DNA of 64,000 nt, taken from the NCBI GenBank assembly GCA_937892955.1, contig CALBKH010000085.1:62001-126000 (forward strand). Direction: 5' to 3'. Positions 1 to 8,220 of the stretch are shown in pieces (position 1 is the stretch's first letter; every line of letters begins with the position of its first letter). Below the pieces are notes generated by a model that was given only the letters and a program-made list of their open reading frames with translations, made no database searches and was not told where the DNA came from. This stretch comes from an uncultured Alphaproteobacteria bacterium. Its GTDB lineage: Bacteria > Pseudomonadota > Alphaproteobacteria > Rhizobiales > Ancalomicrobiaceae. Made by a program: the position numbers and the translations under genes.

Positions 1-788
1 GCGTGGCGCGGCCGGAGATCGAAACCCGCGTCCAGCGGGCGGCGGAAATCCTGGGGCTCACCGGGTATCTGAAGCGCCGGCCGAAACAGCTTTCCGGCGG
101 CCAGCGCCAGCGCGTCGCCATGGGGCGGGCGATCGTGCGCGATCCGCGCGTCTTCCTGTTCGACGAACCGCTGTCGAACCTCGACGCCAAGCTGCGCGTC
201 GCCATGCGTTCAGAGATCAAGGAACTGCATCAGCGGCTGAAGACGACGATGATCTACGTCACCCACGACCAGATCGAGGCGATGACCATGGCCGACCGCA
301 TCGTCGTGATGCGCGAGGGCAGCGTCGAGCAGATCGGCGGGCCGCTCGAGCTCTACGATACGCCGGCCGATCTGTTCGTCGCCGGGTTCATCGGATCGCC
401 GGCGATGAACATGCTGAAGGGCACCCTCGAGCTCGGCGGCCGCACCGGCTTTTCCGCCGAGAACGGCGTCTTCGTACCGCTGGCGCCCTCCCCCGCCCTC
501 GAGGGGCTCGCCGGCCGGCCGCTGGTGATCGGCATCCGGCCGGAGCACCTGCGGATCGTCGGCGACGGAGAGGATGGATTCGCGGTCGGCGCCAAGATCG
601 TCGAGCCGACCGGCTCGGAGACCCAGGTGACCGCGACCGCCGGCGATGCCGAAATCATCGCCCTCTTCCGCGAACGCCAGACGATCCGGCAGGGCGACAC
701 GCTGCGTCTCGCCCCGGTCCACTATCATCTGTTCGACGCGAAGAGCACCGAGCGGTGCGCCTCGATCGGGATCGACCACGGAGCGTGA
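1..788 (+). CDS. ABC transporter ATP-binding protein, UgpC/MalK type (5' end outside window)
   Basis: C-terminal part of an importer ATPase that powers uptake, probably of a carbohydrate-like solute. The reading frame enters at base 3 with no stop upstream, so the N-terminal half with the Walker A loop lies before the window. Visible are the ABC signature LSGGQRQR, Walker B FLFDEPLSNLDA, the switch histidine in YVTHDQIEAM, and the C-terminal regulatory OB-fold (MOP-like) region containing GIRPEHL. These are family traits of the UgpC/MalK group rather than of molybdate ModC, although fdhD and mob genes follow. The partner permeases and binding protein are not visible. The substrate cannot be told from this fragment. 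Confidence 0.9.
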   Translation, partial: VARPEIETRVQRAAEILGLTGYLKRRPKQLSGGQRQRVAMGRAIVRDPRVFLFDEPLSNLDAKLRVAMRSEIKELHQRLKTTMIYVTHDQIEAMTMADRIVVMREGSVEQIGGPLELYDTPADLFVAGFIGSPAMNMLKGTLELGGRTGFSAENGVFVPLAPSPALEGLAGRPLVIGIRPEHLRIVGDGEDGFAVGAKIVEPTGSETQVTATAGDAEIIALFRERQTIRQGDTLRLAPVHYHLFDAKSTERCASIGIDHGA

Positions 789-996
789 CGCCGGGAGCGG
801 CTTCGACACACCGCGCGACCGGCGGAGCGACGGAGCGTCGGTCCGGCGCCGCGAAGAAGGGTCCTGCAGGAGGCGGCCCCTCCCGCGCGCCTCCGGCGAT
901 CGCGCCGGCGCGGGGGACCGTCGTCGGCGCGCCTCTTGTTCGAAAGTCGAATCCACCCTAACATCTTCGTCAGAAATCAAAAAATGGCCGGTATCG
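789..996. other. Intergenic region upstream of fdhD
   Basis: About 208 bases between the ABC ATPase stop and the fdhD start. No convincing gene, terminator hairpin or molybdenum-cofactor riboswitch fold was recognised. The last 60 bases are less GC-rich and would be the place for the fdhD promoter, but no clear -35/-10 pair stands out. Confidence 0.4.
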
Positions 997-1893
997 ATGA
1001 CGTCCGCTACTCCCAGTGACGAGTTCCTTCTGCGCTCCGATCCACAGGATCCGTTGCTTTCGAAGGAGGTCGAGGGCATCGACCACAACGGCGCGCCGGT
1101 CACGACACGCGTCGTCACGGAGAAGCCGCTGACGCTGTTCCTGAACCGCCAGGAGATCGTCACCATGATGACGATCGGCGACCATCCGGACCTTCTCGCC
1201 GTCGGCTACCTGCTCAACCAGAACATGCTGCGTCCCGAGGACGAGATCACCGCGATCGACTACGAGGCGTCGCTCGACATCGTCGTTGTCCGGACCAAGC
1301 GCGAGACCAACTACGAGGCCAAGCTGCAGAAGAAGGTCCGGACCTCGGGCTGCGCTCAGGGGACGGTCTTCGGCGACGTCATGGAGAGTTTCGACGGGAC
1401 GCGGCTGCCCGACGGCGCCAAGCTCAAGACCTCGTGGCTCTATGCGCTGACCCGCAAGATCAACATGGCGCCGAGCCTCTATCTCGAGGCCGGGGCGATC
1501 CATGGCTGCGTCCTGTGCGAGAAGGACAAGCCGCTCGTCTACATGGAGGACGTCGGACGCCACAACGCGGTCGACAAGATCGCCGGGTGGATGTTCCTCA
1601 ACCGCGTGCCGGCCGGCGACAAGATCTTCTACACCACCGGCCGCCTCACCTCGGAGATGGTGATCAAGACGGTGATGATCGGCATCCCGATCCTCGTCTC
1701 GCGCTCCGGCTTCACCGCCTGGGGCGTCGAACTCGCGCGCAAGTCCGGGCTGACGCTGATCGGTCGCGCCCGCGGCAAGCGCTTCGTCGCCCTGTCCGGA
1801 ACCGAGCGGATCGAATTCGACGAAGACCCCGAAGCGGCGCCCGAGGAGGCGGCGCACCATCGCCGCAAGGGCGCGCGCGAGGACGCGGAATGA
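997..1893 (+). CDS. fdhD: Formate dehydrogenase accessory sulfurtransferase FdhD
   Basis: FdhD carries sulfur from a cysteine desulfurase to the molybdenum cofactor and is needed for active formate dehydrogenase. The 298-residue protein shows the family core: FLNRQEIVTMMTIGDHPD near residue 49, the loop TSGCAQGTVFG with Cys119, and VYMEDVGRHNAVDKIAGW in the C-terminal half. In E. coli FdhD the loop is CxxC; here the second cysteine is Gly122. A separate CxxC (GCVLCEKD) lies near residue 170. The ATG at 997 is chosen because homology to FdhD begins shortly after it; the frame is open further upstream without family sequence. It overlaps mobA by ATGA, so fdhD-mobA-mobB form one cofactor-maturation operon serving the formate dehydrogenase downstream. 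Confidence 0.93.
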   Translation: MTSATPSDEFLLRSDPQDPLLSKEVEGIDHNGAPVTTRVVTEKPLTLFLNRQEIVTMMTIGDHPDLLAVGYLLNQNMLRPEDEITAIDYEASLDIVVVRTKRETNYEAKLQKKVRTSGCAQGTVFGDVMESFDGTRLPDGAKLKTSWLYALTRKINMAPSLYLEAGAIHGCVLCEKDKPLVYMEDVGRHNAVDKIAGWMFLNRVPAGDKIFYTTGRLTSEMVIKTVMIGIPILVSRSGFTAWGVELARKSGLTLIGRARGKRFVALSGTERIEFDEDPEAAPEEAAHHRRKGAREDAE

Positions 1894-2516
1894 CCGATAC
1901 CAAGGGGTTCGGCGGTCTGGTGCTGGCCGGCGGCCTGTCGCGCCGCATGGGCGGCGGCGACAAGTCGATGCGCTCCCTCGGCGGCATCCCGATGATCGCC
2001 CGGGTGATCGAGCGCTTCGCGCCGCAGGTCGGGCCGCTCGCCATTTCCGCCAACTCGTCGGCGGAAGGTTTCGCCGCGTATGGGCTGCCGGTGCTTCCCG
2101 ACATCGTCGCGGGCCATGCCGGGCCGCTGGCCGGCGTCGTCACCGGTATGTCCTGGCTGGCGGCGCGAGGCGGCGCGACCCATCTGGCCACCGTCGCCAC
2201 CGACGCCCCCTTCCTGCCGACGAATCTGGTCGCCCGTCTCGCCGCCGTGAGCGCGCCCGAGCGCATCGTCCTGGCGCGGTCGGCGAGCGGACGCCAACCG
2301 GTGTTCGGTCTGTGGCCGGTCGCGCTCCGCGGCGATCTCGAACACTGGCTCGCCACCTCCGACACGATGAAGGTGCTGGCCTGGGTGCAACGCCACGATT
2401 TCGTCTGGTGCGATTTCGAGCCGGAAGCGCCCGACGCGCCCGATCCGTTCTTCAACGCCAACACACCGGAAGAACTCGCCGAAGCCGAGGCCCTGCTCGC
2501 CGGAGCCGGAAGATGA
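1890..2516 (+). CDS. mobA: Molybdenum cofactor guanylyltransferase MobA
   Basis: MobA transfers GMP from GTP to molybdopterin, making the bis-MGD cofactor used by DMSO-reductase-family enzymes such as formate dehydrogenase. The 208-residue cytoplasmic protein has the nucleotide-binding N-terminus LAGGLSRRMGGGDKSM, the LPDIVAGHAGPLAGV segment, and the metal/nucleotide region TVATDAPFLP. Its start ATG overlaps the fdhD stop (ATGA), and its own stop overlaps the mobB start, indicating translational coupling. Length is normal for the family. Confidence 0.92.
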   Translation: MTDTKGFGGLVLAGGLSRRMGGGDKSMRSLGGIPMIARVIERFAPQVGPLAISANSSAEGFAAYGLPVLPDIVAGHAGPLAGVVTGMSWLAARGGATHLATVATDAPFLPTNLVARLAAVSAPERIVLARSASGRQPVFGLWPVALRGDLEHWLATSDTMKVLAWVQRHDFVWCDFEPEAPDAPDPFFNANTPEELAEAEALLAGAGR

Positions 2517-3049
2517 AGGCGCCCGTCTTCGGTATCGCGGGATGGAAGAACTCCGGCAAGACGACGCTGACCTGCGCCCTCGTCGCCGAATTCAGCCGCC
2601 GCGGCCTCCGCGTCGCCACCGTCAAGCACGCCCACCACGTCTTCGATGTCGATCGCGAAGGGGCCGACAGTCACTGCCATCGTCGCGCCGGGGCGAACGA
2701 GGTCGCCATCGTCTCCGGCCGCCGCTGGGCGTTGATGCACGAGCTCGTCGACGAGGCGGAGCCGACGCTCGACGAGATCCTGTCGCGTCTGTCGCCCTGC
2801 GATCTGGTGTTGATCGAAGGCTACAAGAGCGAGTCGCACCCGAAGATCGAGGTGCGCCGCCGCGCCGCGTGGGGCGACAAGCCCTTGGCTCCGTCGGATC
2901 CGACCGTGCTGGCGATCGCCGCCGATCACTCCATCGAGAACAGCGCCGTACCGGTACTCGATCTCGACGACGTCGACGCGATCGCCGACCTGATCTCGAC
3001 CCACCTCGGTCTGGCCGAGCGGGAGCAGGACGCCGCGACGCCCGCTTGA
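2513..3049 (+). CDS. mobB: Molybdopterin-guanine dinucleotide biosynthesis adaptor MobB
   Basis: MobB is a GTP-binding P-loop protein that assists MobA in MGD synthesis. The 178-residue product begins with a Walker A loop, GWKNSGKTTL, and contains VATVKHAHHVFDVDREGADS and the Walker B-like stretch DLVLIEGYKSE, all typical of MobB. Start and mobA stop overlap (ATGA). It is the last gene of the fdhD-mobA-mobB operon and converges with the DUF3306 gene, whose stop is only 24 bases away. MobB is usually dispensable in E. coli; that is family knowledge, not something the sequence shows. Confidence 0.93.
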   Translation: MKAPVFGIAGWKNSGKTTLTCALVAEFSRRGLRVATVKHAHHVFDVDREGADSHCHRRAGANEVAIVSGRRWALMHELVDEAEPTLDEILSRLSPCDLVLIEGYKSESHPKIEVRRRAAWGDKPLAPSDPTVLAIAADHSIENSAVPVLDLDDVDAIADLISTHLGLAEREQDAATPA

Positions 3050-3073
3050 CGAAGGCACCGGTGAGACGGCGCG

Positions 3074-3733
3074 TCAGCCTTCCAGGCGGCGGCGCAGAGA
3101 GACGCGTCGCGGCTGCGGGATCGGGTCGATCGGCACGGTGACGTCGCGGCCGTCGGAGGGAGGCTCGAGCGCGGCTTCCGGGGTCGGTTCGGCGTCCGGG
3201 GTCGCCGACGCTTCTTCGATCGAAGGGAGCGCGTCCGGTTCCGGTCCCGGAGCGGCCCCGGTCTCCTCGCTCTCGGCCGATCGCGTCTGCCCGGCCCCGT
3301 CGGAGGAACCGACCGTTTCGACCACTTGGTCGAGAAAGCCGCGGATCGGATCTCGGATCGACCGATAGACCAGGTCGGCGGGTTCGTTGAAGTCCCGATC
3401 GTAGTCGTTGAGGCCGTCGAGATTGGCGAGCAGCGGATCGGAGACGAAGAACCGCCGCAACGCGTCGCGGCGCAGGGCATCCGGGACGCCGCGCTTGAGG
3501 AAAAGGGAGAAATCGTCGCCGTAGCGGAGCGTGTCGAGATCGATCGCCTCCGCGGCGAGCCGGTTCGCCTCCTCTTCCGCCAGCCGCTCGGCTTCCGCCG
3601 CGTCGCGCGCGGCGACCGCCTGCGGATCCTCCACCGGCTCGATCGTCGGATCGGTGGCGATCGCTTCCGCCTCGGTCATCCGCTTGCGGCGCGACCAACG
3701 GGTCAGGAACCCTTCGTCCCGGTCCTCAGCCAT
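3074..3733 (-). CDS. DUF3306 domain protein of the formate dehydrogenase region
   Basis: A 219-residue protein of the DUF3306 family, which recurs next to Fdh3-type formate dehydrogenase genes; its biochemical role is not established. The core lies at about residues 55-145 (LDTLRYGDDFSLFLKRGVP, FVSDPLLANLDGLNDYDRDF). It is preceded by an Ala/Glu-rich, probably helical stretch and followed by an acidic, Pro/Ala-rich tail that looks disordered. No signal peptide or membrane segment is visible. The start overlaps the end of the DUF3305 gene by 8 bases, so the two are co-translated. Likely an assembly or maturation factor, by context only. Confidence 0.85.
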   Translation of the reverse strand: MAEDRDEGFLTRWSRRKRMTEAEAIATDPTIEPVEDPQAVAARDAAEAERLAEEEANRLAAEAIDLDTLRYGDDFSLFLKRGVPDALRRDALRRFFVSDPLLANLDGLNDYDRDFNEPADLVYRSIRDPIRGFLDQVVETVGSSDGAGQTRSAESEETGAAPGPEPDALPSIEEASATPDAEPTPEAALEPPSDGRDVTVPIDPIPQPRRVSLRRRLEG

Positions 3734-4271
3734 CGAGACCGCCTCCGCCGGGGCGGTTGCGGTTCAGGAAGATCGGCTGCTTGCCGAACTTGTGCTCCTC
3801 CGGGTCGACCCGATCGCGCTGGCGTTTGACGAACTTCTGCTCGACATGGTGGGCGTCGAGGAACTCGAGCACGGCCCGCAGGATCTCCGGCGGCATGGGA
3901 ACGCGCTCGATCAGATCCTCGCTGCCGACCTCGCAATCCTGCGCGGCGTGCGGCGAACCGGTGACGGTGTGGACGTACCAGGGAAGCGGATGTATGCCGT
4001 CGGCATCTCGCCGCAGCACGACGTAGAGGGCGGGATTGCCGCTGTCGAGATTCTCGATGTAGGCCTCGGTGTCGGCGGCATGGAAGGTCATTTCGAATCG
4101 ACCCATGTAGTAGCGGGTCATCCGCTCGTCGGAGACCAGAACATCGCCGCTACGAAGGTCGGCAGGCGCCAACATCACCCCGACGGGAATCCAGTAATCT
4201 GCGATCCATCGTGAGGTGGAGCGGCGGTTTTCCGCGACCACCCCGAGCATGATCGTCATTTCGCGCGACAC
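3726..4271 (-). CDS. DUF3305 domain protein of the formate dehydrogenase region
   Basis: A 181-residue cytoplasmic protein of the DUF3305 family, usually paired with DUF3306 in formate dehydrogenase clusters. Recognisable segments include WIPVGVMLAPADLRSGDV, a YMGRFEMTFH segment, and LYVVLRRDADGIHPLPWYVH near the middle. Function is unknown; the constant pairing with DUF3306 and FDH suggests an accessory role in enzyme maturation. The start is uncertain: GTG at 4271 follows a GGGGAGA at a long spacing, and ATG at 4259 is an in-frame alternative. It is transcribed divergently from the polyferredoxin gene, with about 90 bases between them for promoters in both directions. Confidence 0.85.
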   Translation of the reverse strand: MSREMTIMLGVVAENRRSTSRWIADYWIPVGVMLAPADLRSGDVLVSDERMTRYYMGRFEMTFHAADTEAYIENLDSGNPALYVVLRRDADGIHPLPWYVHTVTGSPHAAQDCEVGSEDLIERVPMPPEILRAVLEFLDAHHVEQKFVKRQRDRVDPEEHKFGKQPIFLNRNRPGGGGLDG

Positions 4272-4363
4272 GAGCGACCGTTCTCCCCATGAGAGTTACG
4301 AAGTGAGTTGCCTCTCTCGGTGCAGAGAATAAGGTGTCGGTACCATACAACAAGGGGGAAACG

Positions 4364-6412
4364 ATGGTTTCGGGTGGTCCGCGTCTGCTGCTGTGCGATT
4401 GCGAAGGGTCGATGCCGGTCACCGCCGACGGGCTCGGCAAGATCCTGACCGAAGCGGGCCTCGGCCCGGCGCGGTTCCATCGCAACCTCTGTCGCGCCGA
4501 GACCGCCGCCTTCGAAAAGGCGCTGGCCGATCCCTCGCCGCTGTGCGTCGGCTGCACCCAGGAAGCGCCGCTCTTCGCCGAGATCGCAGCGGAAGCGGAT
4601 CGCGGCGACCTCACCTTCGTCGACCTGCGCGAGAGCGCCGGCTGGAGCGCCGAATCGGCGAAGAGCCTGCCGAAGATGGCGGCGCTGATCGCCGCGACGG
4701 CGACGCCGGCGGTTCCGGCGCGGCTGCGCACCATCGAGAGCGACGGCTTCTGTCTGGTGATCGGCGCCGGTCAGGCCGCCTTCGAGGCCGCCGCCCGTCT
4801 CGACCGGTCGCTCTCGGTGTCGCTCCTCCTCACCGACGTCGACGATCTCGTCCTGCCGACGACGCGCGACTTCCCCGTCTTCACCGGCCGGGTGGTGGCG
4901 GCCCGGGGCTCCTTCGGCGCTTTCGAGGTGACCATCGACCGTCACGCCGCGCTGTCGCCTTCGGCACGGGCGAGCGCCGTCTTCGGCCCGCCGCGCAACG
5001 GCGTGCGCACCACCTGCAGCGTCGTCTTCGACATGACCGGCGACGGACCGCTCTTCGCCGGCGACCACGGCCGCGACGGCTACGTCCGCGCCGATCCCGG
5101 CGACCGCGCCGCGGTGCTCGAGGCGATCGCCACGGCCTCCGACCTCGTCGGCAGCTTCGAGAAGCCGATCTACGTGAGCGTCGACGCGGCGATCTGCGCT
5201 CATTCGCGCTCCCGCAAGGTCGGCTGCAGCAAGTGCCTCGACCATTGCCCGGCGAGTGCGATCACGCCGAACGGCGATTCGGTCGTCATCGATCCCGGCA
5301 TCTGCGACGGCTGCGGCAACTGCGCCGCTCATTGTCCGACCGGAGCGATCGCCTACGCCTACCCGTCACGCGCCGACCTGATCACGCGCATCCAGGCGAC
5401 GGCCCGCACCTATCTCGCCGCCGGCGGCGACGCGCCGGTCCTGCTCCTCCACGACGCCAAGCACGGGACGCCGCTGATCGGCGCCATGGCCCGTTACGGC
5501 CGAGGCCTGCCGGCGGCGGTCGTGCCGCTCGAACTGCATTCGACCAGCGGCATCGGCCACGATCTCCTGGCCGCGGCGCTCGCCGCCGGCTTCCGCACGA
5601 TCGTCATCCTCGCCGACCCGGCCAAGGCCGAGGAGATGGGCACGGTCGCGGCGGAGGTCGACCTGCTCGAGACGCTGATCGCCGGCTTCGGCCATGCCGG
5701 CCCGCGGGTCGTCACCCTCATCGAGAGCGATCCCGACCTGGTCGAGGCCCCGCTCTACGAACTTCCCGGCCGCGCCGAGATCACCCGCGTCGCGCCCTCC
5801 CCGGTCGGCAGCAAGCGCGAGATCGCGCGGTTCGCGCTGACCGCCCTGTCGGATGCCGGCAAGCCGGCGAGCGACGCCCTGCCGCTGCCCGCCGGCGCGC
5901 CCTATGGCCGCGTCACCGTCGACACCGCCGCCTGCACCCTCTGCCTCGCCTGCGTCTCGGCCTGTCCCGCCCAAGCGCTACGCGACCGAGCCGACAAACC
6001 GCAGCTGCGCTTCGTCGAGACCGCCTGCGTCCAGTGCGGCCTGTGCGCCACCACCTGCCCGGAGAAGGCGATCCGCCCCGAACCGCGCTGGTCGCTGCGC
6101 CCCGACGCCGCCGTGCCGGTGGTGCTGCACGAGGACGAGCCGGCGCTCTGCGTCTCCTGCGGCAAGCCCTTCGCCGCCGCCGGCGTGCTGCGCGCGGTCC
6201 AGCGCAAACTCGGCGGCACTCATCGCATGTTCGACACCGACGAACGTCGGGCGCTGCTCTTCATGTGCGACACCTGCCGGCTCACCGAGCTGTCGAAGGG
6301 CGGCGCCGATCCCTTCGCCATCGCCTCGCCGCGCCGCATCCGCACCACCGAGGACTACCTGCGCGCCGAGCGCGAAGGTCGCTCGGTCGACGACATCGTC
6401 GGCGACGGCTGA
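4364..6412 (+). CDS. Polyferredoxin (multi-4Fe-4S protein) of the formate dehydrogenase region
   Basis: A 682-residue cytoplasmic iron-sulfur protein found in FDH clusters with DUF3305/DUF3306. Two ferredoxin-like domains are clear: around residues 287-330 (GCSKCLDHCPASAI, then CDGCGNCAAHCPTGAI) and 523-568 (CTLCLACVSACPAQAL, then CVQCGLCATTCPEKAI). This gives up to four [4Fe-4S] clusters, with further CxxC pairs near the C-terminus (CVSCGKPF, CDTCRL) and Cys-rich segments at the N-terminus (LCDCEGSM, CVGCTQE). The long segment between the ferredoxin domains resembles HdrA/MvhD-like electron-transfer proteins but is not assigned. ATG 4364 is preferred over GTG 4334 because AAGGGGGAAACG sits just upstream. 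It may pass electrons to or from formate dehydrogenase or help its maturation; neither is shown here. Confidence 0.85.
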   Translation: MVSGGPRLLLCDCEGSMPVTADGLGKILTEAGLGPARFHRNLCRAETAAFEKALADPSPLCVGCTQEAPLFAEIAAEADRGDLTFVDLRESAGWSAESAKSLPKMAALIAATATPAVPARLRTIESDGFCLVIGAGQAAFEAAARLDRSLSVSLLLTDVDDLVLPTTRDFPVFTGRVVAARGSFGAFEVTIDRHAALSPSARASAVFGPPRNGVRTTCSVVFDMTGDGPLFAGDHGRDGYVRADPGDRAAVLEAIATASDLVGSFEKPIYVSVDAAICAHSRSRKVGCSKCLDHCPASAITPNGDSVVIDPGICDGCGNCAAHCPTGAIAYAYPSRADLITRIQATARTYLAAGGDAPVLLLHDAKHGTPLIGAMARYGRGLPAAVVPLELHSTSGIGHDLLAAALAAGFRTIVILADPAKAEEMGTVAAEVDLLETLIAGFGHAGPRVVTLIESDPDLVEAPLYELPGRAEITRVAPSPVGSKREIARFALTALSDAGKPASDALPLPAGAPYGRVTVDTAACTLCLACVSACPAQALRDRADKPQLRFVETACVQCGLCATTCPEKAIRPEPRWSLRPDAAVPVVLHEDEPALCVSCGKPFAAAGVLRAVQRKLGGTHRMFDTDERRALLFMCDTCRLTELSKGGADPFAIASPRRIRTTEDYLRAEREGRSVDDIVGDG

Positions 6413-6428
6413 GACGGAAACTCGCAGC

Positions 6429-6451
6429 GGCCGACGTCGGGGACGTCGGCC
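6429..6451. terminator. Bidirectional hairpin between convergent genes
   Basis: A perfect 10-bp inverted repeat, GGCCGACGTC / GACGTCGGCC, with a 3-base loop. It lies in the 49-base gap between the convergent polyferredoxin and DUF6352 genes. No clear T-run follows on either strand. Position and symmetry fit a shared transcription terminator. Confidence 0.6.
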
Positions 6452-6461
6452 CCGCGCATCT

Positions 6462-7475
6462 TCACTGGTGCGCCGCGACCAGCGGCAGGTTGGTCAGGAG
6501 GTTCTGCGGTTTCATCCGCACGCGGCCGTTCGCGTCGACCGCGAGACCGAGGAACACCGGCCGGCCGCGGACCCGCTCGATCACCCGAGCGGGCTCCAGG
6601 ATCTCCATGCGGAACAGCGCCGCGATCTTTCCCTGGCCGGCGACGGGCAGGGTCTCGCCGCGATAGAGGGCGTTGAGGATGCGCGTCGCCTCGGCGTCGA
6701 GCCCGATGTGCCAGACCCACGGCTGATCGCGTACCGACTGCAACGGCAACACCTGGGTGCGGAGATCGAGAAAGCGGGCGAGCCAGCGCTCGATCACCCG
6801 GGCGAAACCGCTCTGTCCGAGATGGCCGAACCGGAAGTCGAGGCCGAAATCGAAGTGGTCGGCGTGCGCTCGGTAGCGATCGGCACTCTCGGGGGTGAGC
6901 GTTTCGAGCTCGACCTCGCGCGACCGCGGCAGCTCCACGGCGAGGAGCGCAGCGCCGGCACTGCGGGTTTCGATCACCTCGGCGTCGGCCAGCATGATCC
7001 GCTCGTCGGAGGTGGTCGAGACCTGCTCGCGGAAGAACAGTTCGCCGGCGCGGGCGATGAAGGCGTCCTTCTCGCCGCGCAACAGGTCGGTGACGACGAG
7101 GTGCACCAGTTGATCGACGAAGACCGGCGGCACCCGCGGCGCCCCCGGCTCGAAGAGGGCGCGATAGCCCGCCTCGATCGATCCGGCGGTCACCAGATGG
7201 TCGCGCAACGCCAACACCATGGCGTAGTTCTCGGCCGCGTCGCGATCGACGATCGCGGCGAGATCCTCCGCGCCGACCGTGGCGAAGGGATCGGCCATCA
7301 GCCGCTCGAACAAGCGGTGCTCGGCGGCGCAACTCTCGGCGATCGGATGGATCTCGGGTCGCGTGTAGTAGGCGCGCAGCAGATCGGGGGCGATCGGCAG
7401 CCGGCCGTTCACCGCGGGTCCGACGAGATGGAGCCCGGCCGATTTCCAGATGATGCCGTCGTCGCTCCCGCTCAC
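6462..7475 (-). CDS. DUF6352 family protein
   Basis: A 337-residue protein of the uncharacterised DUF6352 family, found in formate dehydrogenase regions of alpha- and betaproteobacteria. No known catalytic motif, signal peptide or membrane helix is visible. The sequence is mixed alpha/beta with recurrent acidic stretches, and family-like segments include HPIAESCAAEHRLFERL and FDFGLDFRFGHLGQSGFARV. The GTG start overlaps the stop of the preceding ligase-like gene (GTGA), so it is the last cistron of the long fdh operon. A role with the HdrD/NarI-like pair is inferred only from co-location. Confidence 0.8.
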   Translation of the reverse strand: MSGSDDGIIWKSAGLHLVGPAVNGRLPIAPDLLRAYYTRPEIHPIAESCAAEHRLFERLMADPFATVGAEDLAAIVDRDAAENYAMVLALRDHLVTAGSIEAGYRALFEPGAPRVPPVFVDQLVHLVVTDLLRGEKDAFIARAGELFFREQVSTTSDERIMLADAEVIETRSAGAALLAVELPRSREVELETLTPESADRYRAHADHFDFGLDFRFGHLGQSGFARVIERWLARFLDLRTQVLPLQSVRDQPWVWHIGLDAEATRILNALYRGETLPVAGQGKIAALFRMEILEPARVIERVRGRPVFLGLAVDANGRVRMKPQNLLTNLPLVAAHQ

Positions 7476-8212
7476 GCGTCCACTCCCAGGGCTCGGGCGA
7501 GCGAGATCTCGCGGATCCCGCCCGCGGTTTCGATCCGCGCGCCACCGCGGTCGTCGAAGCCGAGGATGCGACCCTCGCACATGGCGCCGCCGAGATCGAC
7601 CCGCGCCTGAGGACCGCCGACGTCGAGGAGACGTCCAGCTAGAGCCGGCTTCAGGCGGGCGAAGCCGCCGTGGCGCCATTCGTCGAGCCACGACAGGAAA
7701 TGGCGCGCCGTGGCGCCGATCAGCGCATCCGACACGACGTCGCCGCAGCCCTCTTCGTGCAGCGCCGTCACACCGACCTCGTGCCCGGGCGCATCGCGTA
7801 GATGCTCCGGCAGCTCCAGTGTGACCGAGAAACCGACGACGGCATGGTCGGGGATGTCGTCGAGGCCGGTCGGCGCGGTCGCGTCGATCGTCACCCGACC
7901 GACGGCCCCGCCGTTGGCGGTCAGGGTCTCGGGCCAGCGGACCATCAGCGGCAGGTCGGGCGGGCCGATCGAGCCGAGCGCGTCGCCGACGGCGAGCAGC
8001 ATCACCGGCACGATCTCCAGCACGTCGCGCCAGGGAACGTCGGGCTCGAGGACGATCGCCGCGGCCGCGACGTCGGTCGACCGGGACCAGACGAGATCGC
8101 CGGCGCCGAGCCGTCCGGAGGCGGCCCCCTCGAGCGCGACGCGCAGAGGATCGACATCCGGTGGAGCGGGATGGCCGGTCAACACGGGCGGCAGGATCGG
8201 CGCGGACGACAC
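7472..8212 (-). CDS. Biotin/lipoate-ligase-like protein with DUF4444 C-terminal domain, probably catalytically degenerate
   Basis: A 246-residue protein with the order of a biotin/lipoate protein ligase fold (about residues 15-180) followed by a small DUF4444 domain (about 185-246). In BirA-type ligases the nucleotide loop is GRGRRGR and the catalytic lysine sits in KWPND. Here the first is replaced by GAGDLVWSRSTD and the second by RWPETL, so the usual active-site signature is absent. The glycine pair after it (GAVGRV) is kept. The start is GTG 8212, the first start codon after the preceding stop in frame; it overlaps the end of the DUF6494 gene on its 5' side by a few bases of spacing only. 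It may bind a lipoyl or biotinyl group, or only a nucleotide, or act as scaffold; the sequence does not decide. Confidence 0.75.
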   Translation of the reverse strand: MSSAPILPPVLTGHPAPPDVDPLRVALEGAASGRLGAGDLVWSRSTDVAAAAIVLEPDVPWRDVLEIVPVMLLAVGDALGSIGPPDLPLMVRWPETLTANGGAVGRVTIDATAPTGLDDIPDHAVVGFSVTLELPEHLRDAPGHEVGVTALHEEGCGDVVSDALIGATARHFLSWLDEWRHGGFARLKPALAGRLLDVGGPQARVDLGGAMCEGRILGFDDRGGARIETAGGIREISLARALGVDA

Positions 8213-8220
8213 GGGGGCGA

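Noticed and set aside
1..788. Molybdate ABC transporter ATPase (ModC) serving the formate dehydrogenase
   Set aside because: The C-terminal region with GIRPEHL and the overall motifs fit the UgpC/MalK family. Proximity to fdhD and mob genes is not enough.
4272..4363. A sigma-70 promoter (TTGCCT ... TAAGGT) for the polyferredoxin gene
   Set aside because: The boxes match poorly and the spacing is short. A promoter must lie here, but these boxes are not convincing.
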